The notes under the pieces were generated by a model that searched no databases, was not told the origin of the DNA, and was given only the letters and a program-made list of their open reading frames with translations. Of a stretch of 64,000 nt of DNA, positions 23,910 through 36,669 are shown one piece after another. The DNA comes from Cryptomeria japonica (Eukaryota > Streptophyta > Pinopsida > Cupressales > Cupressaceae), in NCBI RefSeq assembly GCF_030272615.1, contig NC_081413.1, positions 182,542,951 to 182,606,950 of the forward strand, written 5' to 3'. Positions within the stretch are counted from its first letter, which is position 1; each line of letters begins with the position of its first letter. The position numbers were made by a program, and so were the translations under genes.

Positions 23910-23914
23910 GATAC
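23910..23914. repeat. Target-site duplication of the Tat element, right copy (GATAC)
   Basis: It differs by one base from the left copy GAAAC. The element O LTR resumes directly after it. Confidence 0.78.
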
Positions 23915-24605
23915 ATTAAAAAAAACTTATGCTCATTTTTCAGTATTTGATCCCAAGAAAGATAGAAAGAATTCCATAACTAATACCAGTGCCTTATCCA
24001 GGCTATAGAGTCACCTAAATCAAGCAAGAGTTTCAAAACTGAACATTCTCATACATTTCATCACTTTGGCTTTCATGAACCCCATACATGCTTGACATAT
24101 ATATATATATAGGTTCTTTCCTTTTAAACTAAAACCGTTTATCAAATTCAAAGAAACAAAGAATTGATCTACTAACAGAAATATTTCATGCATATTTAAT
24201 CCCTCTCCCGAAGAGAAAAGCCTGAAATATATCTATAAGATTGCCTTACAATCCATGCTCAATTGAATAACCCTAAATTATTCAAATGAAATGAGCAAAC
24301 TAATGAATGCACACCAGAAGACAAAGAAGATTTAGGCCTGAAACTTTAATTTGTATATTTATATTCATTTTGAAAATTTTACATGACTCAAGGTAATTCT
24401 TGAGAGAACCAGAAAAACCCTAGATATATTTTAGCAGAGTTTCTTTACAAATTCTTGTGATCATCTTTTTCTAAGTCCTGGTATCCATTTATAATAATAT
24501 GGATGCAAACAAGCTTCAGACTTTCCTAGGAAAAGTTTGTTATAACCATGATTCACACTGAAAAGGAATGAAAAAAATACAATCATTTCATTTTCTAATG
24601 GCCTT

Positions 24606-27600
24606 TTAAGTTTGTTGTTCTGCTGCAGCATCTTCTAACTGCTCTAGGACTTCCTCTTCTTGTACTATATATTTTCTTTTCCACTCTTGGAACACATCAT
24701 GACTTGGCCAGGAGAAGCAAACCAATCTTCTTTTTCATCTTATTTAGCCTTTTCCATGTTATTCTCAATTGCCCAACCTCTGTCTCTAGAAAACCATAAT
24801 GTGAATTTACTTTCTCAATCTCCTCAATTGTCTTAATAAATAAAGATGTGTCATCTATATTAATGACCTCATTTAGCCTCTGAGACAAATTATACCCCAA
24901 CTCATCAAGCCATGCCTTTTCCTCTTTCAGCTGACTTGGACCAACAAAACCCTCGGGAAACACCTCATACTTATTATCAGAATATTCTTTTCTGTATAAG
25001 TGGGCTTTTCTCTTCACACCTGCCCTTTCTTCTACTAATCTAGTCATCTTTTTTACTAACTCACAAGTGGATTTGATATTGGCATCAACCTCTACCTCTG
25101 CATGAGATGAACACATAAGTTCCAACTCCACTTCCCTAGGCATCCACTTATTCATAATTGGCTCCAAAGTGGCCTTATCTTCTTTCATATCGGTCAAAAT
25201 ATTCAAAATTCTTTTCATGTAAATGTATACAATAGAGGCTCTAACTGAGTTAGCAAATTTCAAAATTGTACCTCTGACCTTTTGTTCATATTTGCTTGCA
25301 AATAAGGCCTGAGCCTATTTAAACTTTTCCATCTCATCTTGTATGGTTTCAGTTGCTTGGAAACCAGAGGTCATAGGAGAAGGGAGAAATTCAATGATAG
25401 GACTGGTGGGTGAGGGTCTTGCTGGAGAAAATGCAATCATTAAAGTAGAGGACACACCTTTCTGGTAGTGCCTTTCCAATTGAGTTTGTAAATTAGCAAT
25501 GATGTTATCTTGATTGGCTATCTCTCCTTTGGCCTCATTATAAGCCTTTAAAATTGTTTCTAGTTTTACTTGGAGATCAGCTCTCTTGTTAGCTTCTTTC
25601 TCAGGCATTGCCACACTGAATTTTGCAGTTTTTAGAACTATGCTAGCAGCTTCCACCACTCCAGTGTCCTAGAATCACTTGACTATCATACCTCCTAGGT
25701 AGCTAGATTTTGAGGTGTCCTTCCTCCTTCTGCTCTCATCCCTCTTTAGGGACCACATAACCAAAGCAACATTATCCTTACTAAATGTCACTCCTTCTAG
25801 GGGCTTGGTTTGTTTCCTTACTACTTCAAGCACAAATGCATCGGCTATGTCCCATTCAAGAAGGATTAAAACACCAGCCTTTGACACCATTTCTCTCCCC
25901 TTTTCAGGAGTAATGGCTTTGAATTCTACCATCATTTCTTGCTTCACCTCTTCCTCCACTGTAGTTGCATCTTTGTGGGGATGCTCATTCTTTTTCTTCT
26001 CACATCTTGCCTTAAATTACTCAATCTTTTGTTTCCAAACAAAATGCATAAAGGACCCTATTGTGACAAAATTACCATCATCCAAGAACTCCTCACTGAC
26101 TTGTTTGATAGAAGGGTCTAGCTCTTTTCCTTTGAACTCATCTATAGTCAAGTTCATCTCAGTACTCGGTGGCTCTTTAGGCATTCCCTCCTGTGTTTCC
26201 TCATAAGTGTAGTCAATCTCCCCAAGACATCCTAACTGCAACAATTGGTCCGGTGCTGCCTGTTCATCTCCCACATGGATAGGGGATTGGGATGGAGAGT
26301 ATAGAGGTTCACCTATTTGCACCTCTTTGCCTATCCTTTGCCTTTTAGGGGAGTTTTGGATGTCAGTGACATCTTCTATTGCTCTCTTTCCTTTTGAAGT
26401 AGAGGGTTCACCAGTTACTGACACTAATAGACTATACCTCAGCTTCTTAAGCATCACATAATCACTTGGAGGGATGGCCTTGGCAAAGGCAGGCTTGGCT
26501 AAAACCAACTTAGCCCTTTCAGGATCGTTCCTCATTATAACCTCCCTCTTCTCCTTCAATTTATGCTACCCATTTTTATTTTCTCAATTCTTGCTCATCT
26601 AGATTGAATTCATTTTTTATCAGATCCTCAGGAAAATGGAACTAATGTGGTCTACCTTTACATACTACTCTCTTTCTAAACATACCATTGAAGAAATCTT
26701 CAGGGTCAACAAATCTTGATACTGCAGTAGACAACCTATATGGTTGAAACAAGTCATCAAAGTGTTTACAGCCACCCTTGGTGATTACAAATTGATGAGC
26801 AATGGTGATGGTTGAGAAAATGGTCCCTTTTCCCCTATTTGTTAACTCTGCCTCTTGAACACCCCAAATTTTCCTTAAGATCTTTGCAATTCCTATCTTC
26901 AATGGGACTTGATAGGGACATAAATATGGAGTTCCTCTTAATCCATAAACTCTAAACACCATAGAGACGGGGTATAAATATGCATCACCCCAGTTGTGCA
27001 CAATCTTGATACCTTCAGCAAATTCTTTAGGCCTAAGGAATTCTAAAGGAGCCTTAGGGATCCTAGGGTTTTTTGGGCACAAGGGTATCCTAAGTCTAGA
27101 TGCAAAGCATCTATCAAACTTTAAGTAATTGGCATCCTCTCTATCGCAAGACAAAATTGTGCTCCATAATTGCACAGGAATCTCTTCACTATCCTTTTCC
27201 TTAACCAGATCTATTTCATTAGCGAAGTAATCAGCACCTTTAAATAAAAGCTTATGTATTAGAAGAGAGTACCACCCAAAAGGTCTGTCTACCTTACCAT
27301 TTTTAATCCCTATCAGCCCTGCATGGATTGCATCAGTGAGATAAGGTGCAAAATCAAAAAGTTACTACCAGAGAGGGGTTCAAAATTTGTGCTATCATTA
27401 ACATGTAGTGAGTTGGCATCTTTGTTTCAGCATCTTCCCCAAAAATTAGACAAAGTGACCAATACATCCCTTTAGCCCTTAGAGTAAAAATATTTAGAGA
27501 GAAGGGTTCCATAGTAATAGGGCCTACAACAGTTAACCCTCCTATTTTGACAAAAAATTATTTCAAAGGGCCGCTCCTGAGGTGATCTCTCTACACATTG

Positions 27601-28088
27601 TAGACATGTGCAAGTGTATCAAAATTGATTGGCTCTAAGTAGTTTGATACCTCGCTGAGCTTAAACACTTTCCTAAACTAATCATCATTGATCTCAATTA
27701 AGGCTCCCCCATTCACATTTCTCACACATTTAGCAACAGGGTCATAATTATTTACAATTTGGGTTAATAAATCTACATCCATGAAAACCCCATGGACTAT
27801 GAGCTTTCCCACGTCTAACTCCCATATACTGTTCATTGGAGCAAGGGAATGTCTCTGACCAAATCCTACTTTAAAGAGTCCCAGACCTAATAACCCTATC
27901 TGTGGATCCCTCAACCAATTCCCTTTGTCATACAGGTCGTCATTAATTCTCAAATGAGGAGCCTTTGGCACCAATTATTTTATTTTGGTTGCGACATTAG
28001 TGAACATGGTTAATTGTTCTAGGAAATCATCACATATAGCTCTCTCCTGATAATTGACCTTCCCTGTGAAATCTCTTCGAGGTGCCAT
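24606..28088 (-). pseudogene. Large LTR-encoded ORF of element O, left copy (unknown function)
   Basis: ATG at 28088 opens a frame matching the 1,199-codon frame of the right LTR (38052-41651), in gag-pol orientation. The N-terminal part starts MAPRRDF and includes LRINDDLYDKGNWLRDP and WELDVGKLIV. The middle has FRVYGLRGTPYLCPYQV and AHQFVITKGG. The C-terminal third is rich in Glu, Lys and Leu and looks coiled-coil (ADLQVKLETILKAYNEAKGE). No domain is recognised, and it is neither gag-pol nor PMD. This copy has an extra A near 27360 (frameshift), the 117-base deletion near 26560 and several stops. The stop after EINDD (27678) is shared with the right copy, so it predates insertion. Confidence 0.7.
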
Positions 28089-28379
28089 CTTTGAATTACA
28101 ACTATTTTAATTTAAATTCAAACAAACCTTCAAGAATTTAAGCACCCAATGATACCAATTTGAACTGTAACTTTTAAACAATTGTGCAAAACTTACTTGT
28201 TGCTTAAAGAAACTCACTCTACGCAATGGCTCCTCTACAAAACCTTTTGAAATGATGTTACAATTTAGTTGATGTGAAGCTTAATATGGCAATAGAGCAA
28301 TGAATTGAAGCATTAATCCACATGCTTCAGTAGTCAATTCACAATTGAATTTGAAAAAAGGCTCCAATGGACCAGAAAG

Positions 28380-29540
28380 AAATTCTCAGTGTCCTGGGTT
28401 TTCGCTATTTCGTGAAGATTAAAAACCTCGCATCTTTACCATGCGAAACAATGTCATCCATCAGATCCTTTAGAAATACTTACTTGGGTCATCCTACTTA
28501 AAAATGGGCCCCACCTTCCTTTCACTGCTTCGCGAAGGATAAACCCCGCGCATCTCTTTCATACGAAATAGCGCTGGCTATTGGATTTTCTACCATTTGC
28601 TCAATCTTTGCTCTCCACGATGATCGCTAATCCTTTTCACTAACTGTATGAAGCCCTCACTGCTAATGGTTTTTGTTGTTTCGCGAAGTTTAAAAACCTT
28701 GCATCTTTGGGCTGTGAAACAATGCTCACCGTTGGATCTCTTTCGAGATGTGTAGCCTTTAACATTCTTTATCCTTTGAAGTGGGCCCTCTACACGAAAT
28801 CCACTTTCCCTATTGATTTCCATTAGATAGCTCTTACGTGTCATCCATTCATTCGTTCAAGAACTCCAATAGACTCCACATCTGAACCACCACAAGTTTT
28901 ACTTAACCATGAATTTCATCACCGTTGCCGCTCAATCAAAGTGGTCCCTTTATGATCCTTTGGAGCCACGTGTATCTAAAAAATTACCTTTTTCCTTATT
29001 GATTTCCGACATCCAACTATTATGCCACATCATCCGCCATGTAACCAACAGCTCATTTTGCCACTTCATGAAAGGTAAATTTCGTGTTGCTTCTGGCTAC
29101 GAATCAACGCGGGCCATCCGATCAACTCCAAATTGATCAACCTTTAAAAACCAGGACTAGTCTATCTATCAGGCCCACCATCCTTTCGCCAATTCATGAA
29201 AGATAAGCTCCATGCTATTTTGCCTAGCGAAACAATGTGGGTTGTTGGATCAACCAGAAGATATCATCCTTTAACCTTCATTCTTTAACCCACCAGTCAG
29301 GCCCGCGAATCTTTTCGTTGTTTCGTGAAAGCTAAACTTCGCACATGTCTTTCAAGTGAAATAGCGCCAACTATAAGATCATTTTTGAGATGCATGGTCT
29401 TTAACCAAGGGATCCACCTACCTTTCGGGCCCGCCACTCTTTTCACTGCTTCACGAAGCATAAAGTCTGGGCTATTCTCCTTTGTGAATTCACATGCACC
29501 GTTAGATCTACCAGAACTTGCATGGTTTTTACGGGGCCCG
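28380..29540 (-). repeat. Palindromic CTTCGCGAAG module array, left O LTR
   Basis: Seven or eight modules of about 130-150 bases each carry a TTTCGCGAA-like palindrome, a CGCATCTTT segment, a GCGAAACA element and a GTTGGATC end. Clear cores lie near 28405, 28535, 28680, 29060, 29190, 29320 and 29450. It lies between the 5' end of the LTR and the LTR ORF, so it could be a promoter or leader region. That role is inferred. Confidence 0.75.
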
Positions 29541-29971
29541 ATAAAGAACTAAAAACTTAAGAAAAGGGTGCAAAATAAAACATTAATAGAGACCCGCCTA
29601 AGGCAAAATGTAAAGGGGGGACCCCTTCACAACGGACCGACCCTTGCACTTAAGTGGAAAAAGTAACATAGAAATAGAACACAAGGATTCCAAGACATAA
29701 AAAGGGTAAATTTCAAAAACCCTAAGCCTTCAAACCAACAACTCAGAGGCAAGATGAAGTGCTAAGCACAAATTTGCATATTTTAGCATACTATGGAACA
29801 AAATCATCCAAAAGTCAAAACAATGATAACAATGGCTCTGATTGGGGATGGTTGATCACAAGATCAACACAAGAATACAAAAAACTCTAGAGAACAGACC
29901 AAAACAAACCCACAAACAACGAACAGAAATAAACCTAAATATATATAGACTAGGACCTACTGTGCATGGAC

Positions 29972-31084
29972 TTAAGAGAAGTAATGCTTCGGGAATTGTC
30001 CATGCACTGGAAATTCCTGTACCTCACCATTCATTGTCTACAAAAAATATGAATCTTTTCCATTCAGATCACAAATGATAGAAGGACCCACCCATAGTGA
30101 CTCAAATTTTTTATGTTTTCCTTTATCTTGCCCTCTTGCATTCCATTGAAGAACCATGTCACCAATTTGAAACTTCCTCAGTGTGGTTCTTTTGTCAAAC
30201 AAATACTTGGATTGCAACTGAATCTTCAAATTTGTTTTATGGGCCAAAGTCCTGATTTCCTCCACTGCCACCATTTGAATCATTATGTCTTCCATAGGTT
30301 CTGACAACTCCATATCCTCAGCTTGTAGGAACTTGTATATAGGAAGAAGGTTTTTGATCGATACCCTAGATTGCATGCCATAAACCAATTCAAACGAGGA
30401 TACACCAATTACTTTCTTGACAGTAACCCTATTTGCCCATGGGGCCAATTTCAATTTCTGGTCCCAAGACCTTTTGTTCTCCTCAAGGATTTTCTTAATA
30501 ATATTCAGAAGGCTCTTACTGTTGGATTCTGCTTGTCCATTACCTTGAGTATGATATGGTGAAGAATAAGACATAATTATTCCATGACTGGCACAAAATT
30601 TAGTGAACTCCTCTGATCTAAAACTCATGGCATTATTCATTACCAGTTTCACAGGAACACCAAATCTAGTTATAACAATATCCATCATGAAATCAAGAAC
30701 AACTTTACTAGTGGCTCTTCTAGTGGGTATAACTTCAATCTACTTAGTGAAGTAATCAGTGGCCATGATGATCCACCTATGACCTCTTCTTGATTTCTCA
30801 ATTATTTCCTCGATAAAATCAATGCCTTACTAGACAAAAGGGGCTTCCATTGTAACTGGGTTAAGGGGCAAAGCTACTTCATACTTTAACTTGGAGGAAA
30901 ATTTTTGATGTGGATCACACCTCCAGACATGCTCATGGGCATCTTTGAACAATGTAGGCCAATAGTATCCAGCCCGGACTATCTTACTAGTTATGGTTTT
31001 AGCAGAGTAGTGGCCTCCACATACTCCATCATGCATTTCAGTCAACATCCTTTTAGCTTGGGATTTGTCTAAGCACATCAACAA
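29972..31084 (-). pseudogene. Element O integrase domain
   Basis: The zinc-binding part reads MHDGVCGGHYSAKT, AGYYWPTLFKDA and a damaged CPHC (RCDPHQKF). The core has GIDFIEEI (first Asp) and GQAESN (Glu), but the second catalytic Asp is Asn (NN at 30632-30637, where DN is usual). The C-terminal part has ELVYGMQSRV and WVGPSII. The polyprotein ends at TAA 29972-29974. Several stops break it, including one near 30835. Most changes are G-to-A or C-to-T type. Confidence 0.82.
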
Positions 31085-31102
31085 TGCCCCATCTCTATTT
31101 CA

Positions 31103-31783
31103 TCAATATAGATCGCCCCAAATAAGGACATACTTTTGAGATTTTAGTCTCAATGTCCTTCTCTGGTTGTGAGTCATTCCTTCTGAATACGTTGCATCCC
31201 TTAAAAAATGTACCACCTCTAAATACCAGGGTTGTGTCTCAATACTTGTGACCAGGATATTCTTAATTTCAACATTATTCACTTCAACATCAAGAAGGTT
31301 TGATTTAGCCATTAGCTTAGCAAGACCTAGACCTCTTACCAATTTAGTAATCTTAATCTCTAGATCAAACTCTTTAATTCTGGTTATCCATCTGCACCTT
31401 TTACCAATGACCTCAGATTGAGATAAGATGTCCTTGACAGCTGCATGTGGGATGTAAGTAATTACTTGTACATTCACAAGATATGGCCTAAATGATTTTA
31501 AAGTTGTAACCAAATCGTATGCTTGCTTCTCCATGATTTCATATTTTATTTCTGTAGCTTGTAGAGATTTACTATAAAAGGCAATAGGGTGTTCATGTCC
31601 TTCATTATCCTTTTGAAGAAGAACTGCAACCACTATATGATAGGAAGCAAAAGAAAACAATAAAAAGGGCTTACTATAATCAGGGGACTTCAACACTGGT
31701 GCATCCTGTATAGCCCTTTTAATTTGACCAAAGGCCTTTGAAGCTTCTTCATCCCAATAAAACTTTGTATCTTTCTTAAGCAA
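31103..31783 (-). pseudogene. Element O RNase H domain (RT-linked) and connection
   Basis: The open segment encodes the connection and RNase H parts: FYWDEEASKAFGQIKRAI, PIAFYSKSLQATEIKYEI and CRWITRIKEFDLEI, then the linker to integrase ending YVLIWGDLY. It is in frame with RT and integrase. FSFASYHIVVAVLLQ stands where an acidic position is usual, so the domain looks damaged. Confidence 0.8.
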
Positions 31784-31858
31784 TCTAACAATAGGCTTGC
31801 CTATTTATGCAAAATTAGCAATGAACCTTCTAACAAAATTTACCTTGCCCAAGAAAGA

Positions 31859-32755
31859 CTAGATACCTTTGACACTTTTTGGATCAGGTACATTGTTTAT
31901 GGCTTCAATCCTCTCAGGGTCTATCTTAACCCCTTCCTTGGAGACAATGTGTCCAAGAAGTTTCCCTTTAGTAACAACAAAATGACATTTTTTTGGATTT
32001 AAAGAGACAACAAACTCTAGGGCTTTGTTGAAAATCTTTTCCAAATGCTTGCAGTGATCATCTACCCTTTTGGAGAAACATGTTAAATCATCCTGGTACA
32101 CAACCATGATAATATTGATGAATTCCTTGAAAGCTACATCCATTGCTCTCTGGAAAGTAGCTCCAACATTTTTTAAACCATAAGGCATTCTTACATATAC
32201 AGATGTTCCTCAAGGGGTGGTAAAAGCAGTCTTAAACTGTTTAGATTCTTTCTCTAACACCTAGTTATATCCTGAGATCCCATCCATCATAGACAACAGG
32301 TCATAGCTAGTTACTCTCTGCAACATTGCTTCCATATTGGGAGAAGAATAGTTATGTTTTAAAGAAGCAACATTTAAATTCCTGAAATCAACACAGAGCC
32401 TTATGTCCCCATTTTTCTTTCTAATCGGGACCAAATTAGACACCCATGATGAATGCCTTATGGGCTTAATGATCCCCCCTTCCCTCAACTTGGTTAACTC
32501 TTGTTGCATTTTAATTTCCAAAAGGCGATTAATGGGTCTTTGTTTTTGTCGAAAAGGCTTAGCATCTGGAAGCAAAGGGACTCCATGCTGAAATAGATCT
32601 TGTCTATACGCCTTCAGGTCTTCATAAGACCAAGCAAAAACATGCTTATACTTTTTCAATAAATTAATAAGGTTAACTCTAATGTGAGGAGACAATTTCT
32701 TTCCTATATATACCAACTTAGGGGATGATTTTGTCCCTAAGTTCACTTCCTCCAA
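31859..32755 (-). pseudogene. Element O reverse transcriptase domain
   Basis: Motifs in order are HVFAWSYEDLKAY, WVSNLVPIRKKNGDIRLC, VDFRNLNVAS, LLSMMDGISGYN, MPYGLKNVGATFQRAM and the catalytic YQDD (VVYQDDLTCFSK), then LNPKKCHF and GKLLGHIVS. The YxDD aspartates are intact. A stop near 32262 separates the two open segments. The domain sits in the gag-pol frame after a one-base shift near 33254. Confidence 0.85.
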
Positions 32756-33059
32756 TTCTTCTAACTTGGTGGTTGACTGCTAATGCAAATGACTGTCACT
32801 ATGATTGAACATACCTTCCAATTCTACTATTCTTTTGGGTATTTCATTAGTTTCCAACTGAACCATGTCATTTCCAAACATTGTTTCTCTATCTTCCACC
32901 ACTTCTACCAATGCATTGCAATCAATTTTTTGTCCATCATAGTCATCAATACACTGTATGAATCTGAGAATATCTTCATCATCTGCAAACACTTGCCAAT
33001 TATACACGTTATCAAGAATAGCAGGCCTATCTTTTATCTCAATTGTAGACACACCAATT

Positions 33060-33450
33060 AGTGTTACATCGTTATTTTTTAACGCAACATTAGCTAAGAA
33101 ATTAGCCATGATGTTCTTTGATCTTTCTATCCAGTTAACAGAGAATGCACAAAAATGTTCAATCACATCCCAAACAACATGTTTATATTGTTTTAAACAA
33201 TCATTCTTGGATGCATATTTAGATCTAACCTGAGACACAACCAACTCTGAATCCCCAATACTCTCAACAACTGGATCCCATGCTTCTTTACAACCTCAAG
33301 TCCCAATAACAAGGCTTCATATTCGACATTGTTATTTGTACACTAAATAGCTAACAGAAAAGAGTATTTGAAGGTTATACCTAATGGGGACACAAAAATA
33401 ACTCCTACTCCAAATCCTTCTTTAGAGCAAGCTCCATCAAAATACATGTG
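33060..33450 (-). pseudogene. Element O extra RNase H domain, upstream of RT
   Basis: Between protease and RT lies an archaeal-type RNase H: YFDGACSKEGFGVG, then NNVEYEALLLGLEVVKKHG, then SELVVSQVRSKYA, then VNWIERSKNIMANFLANVAL. A one-base loss in a C-run (33253-33256) shifts the frame just before SELVVSQ. The last acidic position (usually MADFLAN) is Asn. A domain of this type normally lies after the RT-linked RNase H in Tat elements, as in the Tat copy in this window, so its place here is unusual. Confidence 0.78.
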
Positions 33451-33669
33451 CTAGAAACCGTGTTGCTGAGATTCCAATTCAGTCACAATAGAATCAATAT
33501 TTTTTAACTGAGGTAAAATTGGTTGCATTATGAAATTATCAAGATCTACATCAATCATGTAGTTTAATATACTAGGGTCTATTTTCTCAATTACCCTAGG
33601 GGCACGTGGTTCTCTATACAACTTGACCTGACTTCCATTTATTGGGATTGTAGCATATGAAAGATCTAA

Positions 33670-33969
33670 CTAAACATTCCCCCCTACTGCTGTAGGCCAC
33701 TGTTTGGATAGTAGCATGCCATAATGAAGTTTTGTATCAGTGACTATGACATCCATCTTATATGTTGCTTCAGGAAATGCTTTTATCTTTACCTCCACAT
33801 CTTTCATTGTACCTATCATAGGTACTTCTCTATTATCCATAGCATAACACTTCCCATAGATAGTGCTTACTAATAATACCAATTCTTTTATGACACCATA
33901 TGGCATCACATTTGCAGCAACACCAAAATCTATCATACGGTTCTTAATTAACCGGTTATTCACTAACAA
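33670..33969 (-). pseudogene. Element O aspartic protease domain
   Basis: The segment shows MIDFGVAANVMPYGV, where the active site should read D-S/T-G: the Asp is kept and the middle residue has become Phe (TTT from TCT is one C-to-T step). It continues with VTDTKLHYGMLLSKQWP, the usual second part of the fold. It is in frame with gag. Confidence 0.75.
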
Positions 33970-34002
33970 AGTTACATAGAAAGGATCAACCTATGAAGGT
34001 TC

Positions 34003-36669
34003 CTAGGTAATAGTTGTTCCCACATATAACTCTGGAGTCTGCAACTCATGATCCTTTTCATCCTTCATGTTAGTTGTAGGCAGAGCTTTACCATTATCAT
34101 ATATTTTAGAAAATAAAGACAAAGCAGCTTCTCTATGTTCCTTTATTTTCAATAATTCTACCAATGGAATTGTAACCTTCATTTGGGTCAAAGCCTGAGT
34201 CATATCAAAAGTGGAACTGTTGATTAAATCGGTATTAATTTTGGATTTTTCTGCTTTAGGCCGACCTGCCTTCTTAACTGCAGCAGTCCCTTGTAGTTCA
34301 CCAGTAGTATTATCATGCACACTCTTGGCCACCTCTTTAAATTGGTCACTCTTTTCCTGACCATCTTGAGGCAAGGCACTACTTCTTGCCATCTTCTTGT
34401 GAGATACCTCTTTCATAAACAAGGAGCTAGGTTCACCCCGATCTCCATCCTTTTTACTACTTCTCAAGTTGTAGCTATTCTTGGCTTTGGCTATGATAGC
34501 TTTAGTAAGATTTCTTACCTCTTCATCACTAGGTCTTCTGAGATGAACCTCTTCATCTTCAATGGTTACCACATTTAAAGTAGGATGCTAGTCAAGTGTC
34601 AGTTGCCCTTAGTAACATCTATTGTGATTTAGCACCTCACACTCACTAGATTCACTCTGTGAAGACTCATCATCACTATCAATAAAAGTTTCAAACATGT
34701 TAATATCAGGCTCACCCTCTTTTCTCATGGATTCTTCAAGGGCTTGAGCTACAAGGCACTGATGAGGAGAATGTGGTCCATCACAAGCCATACACCAAGG
34801 AGTATTTTCCATATTATGAACATTTCCTCCTTTCAAAGGATCTAGGGTATCTTGGCTTTGAGTATGTTTCATCTTATCATTTTGAGGTTTACCATCCTTC
34901 CAAGTAGTATTGTAAGGCATGTCATGTAATCTAGGAGGCCTATCTTGCCAATTGTAATGAGGCTTATCATTTTTACTTACCTTAGTAGTAAGATCTTTCA
35001 TGGCAATCATCAACTTCTCTATTTTATCATCCTCCTTAGCAACTTTATTTGGTTGTTGTTTTGATTCTTGTCGCAATCTTTCATCGGTCCTCCTTCCCAC
35101 CTTTCCAAATGCTTTTCTATTACTCTCCATATTAATGGCAATCCTAACAGAATCCCTCAGATTATGTGGGTTCTTATCCCTCAAAATGTAAGCCATTTTA
35201 GAATCAAAAGCATTATAATAAGTGTTCAGGAACATATTATCATCTAATCTCATTACTTGATAGAGCCTATGCATTGCTTTCTGAAATCTAGCATTGAAAT
35301 CTATGACAATTTCATTATTGGACTTCCTGATGTTATTGAACTCATTGAGCATGAATCTTACATTTGTTTTATCACCATATTGTTCTTGGAAACAATTCTT
35401 AAAATACTCCCAAGAACCAATGCTATTCACAGGCAGACCTCTATACCAATCCCTTGCATCATCTACCAAGGACTGTACAAATAGTTCCATGATGACATCT
35501 TCATCTACAATTTCATAATCATTTATTAAGTCACCAAAAGATTTTAGATGCTCTTCTGCACTGATTGCATTATTGCCAGCAAACTTGTGAAGCCTATCTC
35601 TCAATTTAGTAGGAACATGGTTAGGATAGCCTAAAATTCGTTCAAAGAAAAGTTGTCTATATAATTCCAAGTTAATGGGACTTCTTTGGAACTAATTAGC
35701 AGTAGGGTTATTACCCATATTCATTCTCACATTTGGAAAATGAGTCAGGAGGATTTGGTTACCTTGATTAATAATAGGGACATGATTAACTAGAACAGTA
35801 CTTATAGGTAAGGTTGACTGAATCTTCACTGGAGAGAGTGGGGCTTGCTGAGGTAAAGGTTTACTTAAATCTGTTGAAGGAAAAATTATAGGAGGAGCCT
35901 TTAGATAATTAATTTTCTATTTAACCTCTTGATTGGCTGCTTCTACTTCAGCTTTCTACAATTCCCTTTGTAGGTCCTCTTTCTCTTTTCTCATTCTGTC
36001 TATTTCTCTCTCATGTGCAGACAACATATGAGAAACTTCTACTATAGTCTTAGACCCAGACCCATCTTCCACATATTTTTGTTTTCCTTTGTCAACATTA
36101 TTCCTAATAGGTCATGGGTCACTAAGGACCTCCCTACTTGGTTGCACAACAAATTTGTGTGCAGGGTTGATCTTGACAGTCAAATTCTCTCTGATAACTG
36201 GACCTTCATCCTCACTCTTATGTTCTTCTTAGGTGAATAGTTCAAGATCAGCAATCTATCTTAAAAGGATATCCCTCTTAATCAACTTAGCTTTAACTTC
36301 CTTTTCTTTATTTGCTTCCTTTTATGTCCTTAGGGAGATCAAATGATGAACTCTTCTGTTGAGAGCCTCAATTTCTTGGGACACCTTATCTTCATCAGGG
36401 AACATCTCTTCAGAATCTGACACATTGACTTGGTCGATACCAATTAAACTAATATTCCCATCTATAGTTCTTGGTACAGAGTCCATCTTCATATTAGAGC
36501 TATTCCTATCCTTCCCAGAGATACTAGTATGAGAAATATTCTGATTCAAAACTTGGACATCCTCATTATTACCAAACAAACCAGAATGGAAACCCAAAAT
36601 GTCCTGCTCAGGTTCACAGGAAGAAGAATTTGAATTTGCATATATGGGTCTATCAGATGACTTACCCAT
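34003..36669 (-). pseudogene. Element O gag and gag-protease spacer
   Basis: ATG at 36669 (MGKSSDRP) begins a frame that stays open apart from stops to the protease. A Ser/Asn/Asp-rich N-terminal part is followed by a coiled-coil-like MRKEKEDLQREL segment. The best-kept part (34609-35670, 353 codons) is the capsid core, with AEEHLKSFGDLINDYEI, VQSLVDDARDWYRGLP and FKNCFQEQYGD. A zinc knuckle CMACDGPHSPHQC lies at about 34755-34795. A spacer with a K-rich NLRSSKKDGDRG segment leads to the protease. Stops, such as TAG for CAG before KAEVEAA, break the frame. Confidence 0.82.

Larger units (their letters stand above)
23915..29831 (-). repeat. Element O left (3') LTR, main segment
   Basis: It aligns along its whole length with about 37370-43406. 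In element orientation it holds, in order, a palindromic module array (28380-29540), a long ORF (28088-24606) and a 3' tail with TATATA microsatellites near 24098. Compared with the right LTR it lacks roughly 117 bases near 26560. It ends at 29831 with TGATAACA on the plus strand. Confidence 0.85.

Noticed and set aside
25715-26206. 163-codon plus-strand frame, also seen at 39160-39651
   Set aside because: It is conserved only because both lie in the O LTRs. It is the shadow of the minus-strand LTR ORF, which shows coiled-coil composition and a longer consistent frame.
29832-29971. Polypurine tract or extra gene between O integrase and its 3' LTR
   Set aside because: No purine run is seen beside the LTR and no frame is recognisable. 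I left the tract unassigned.
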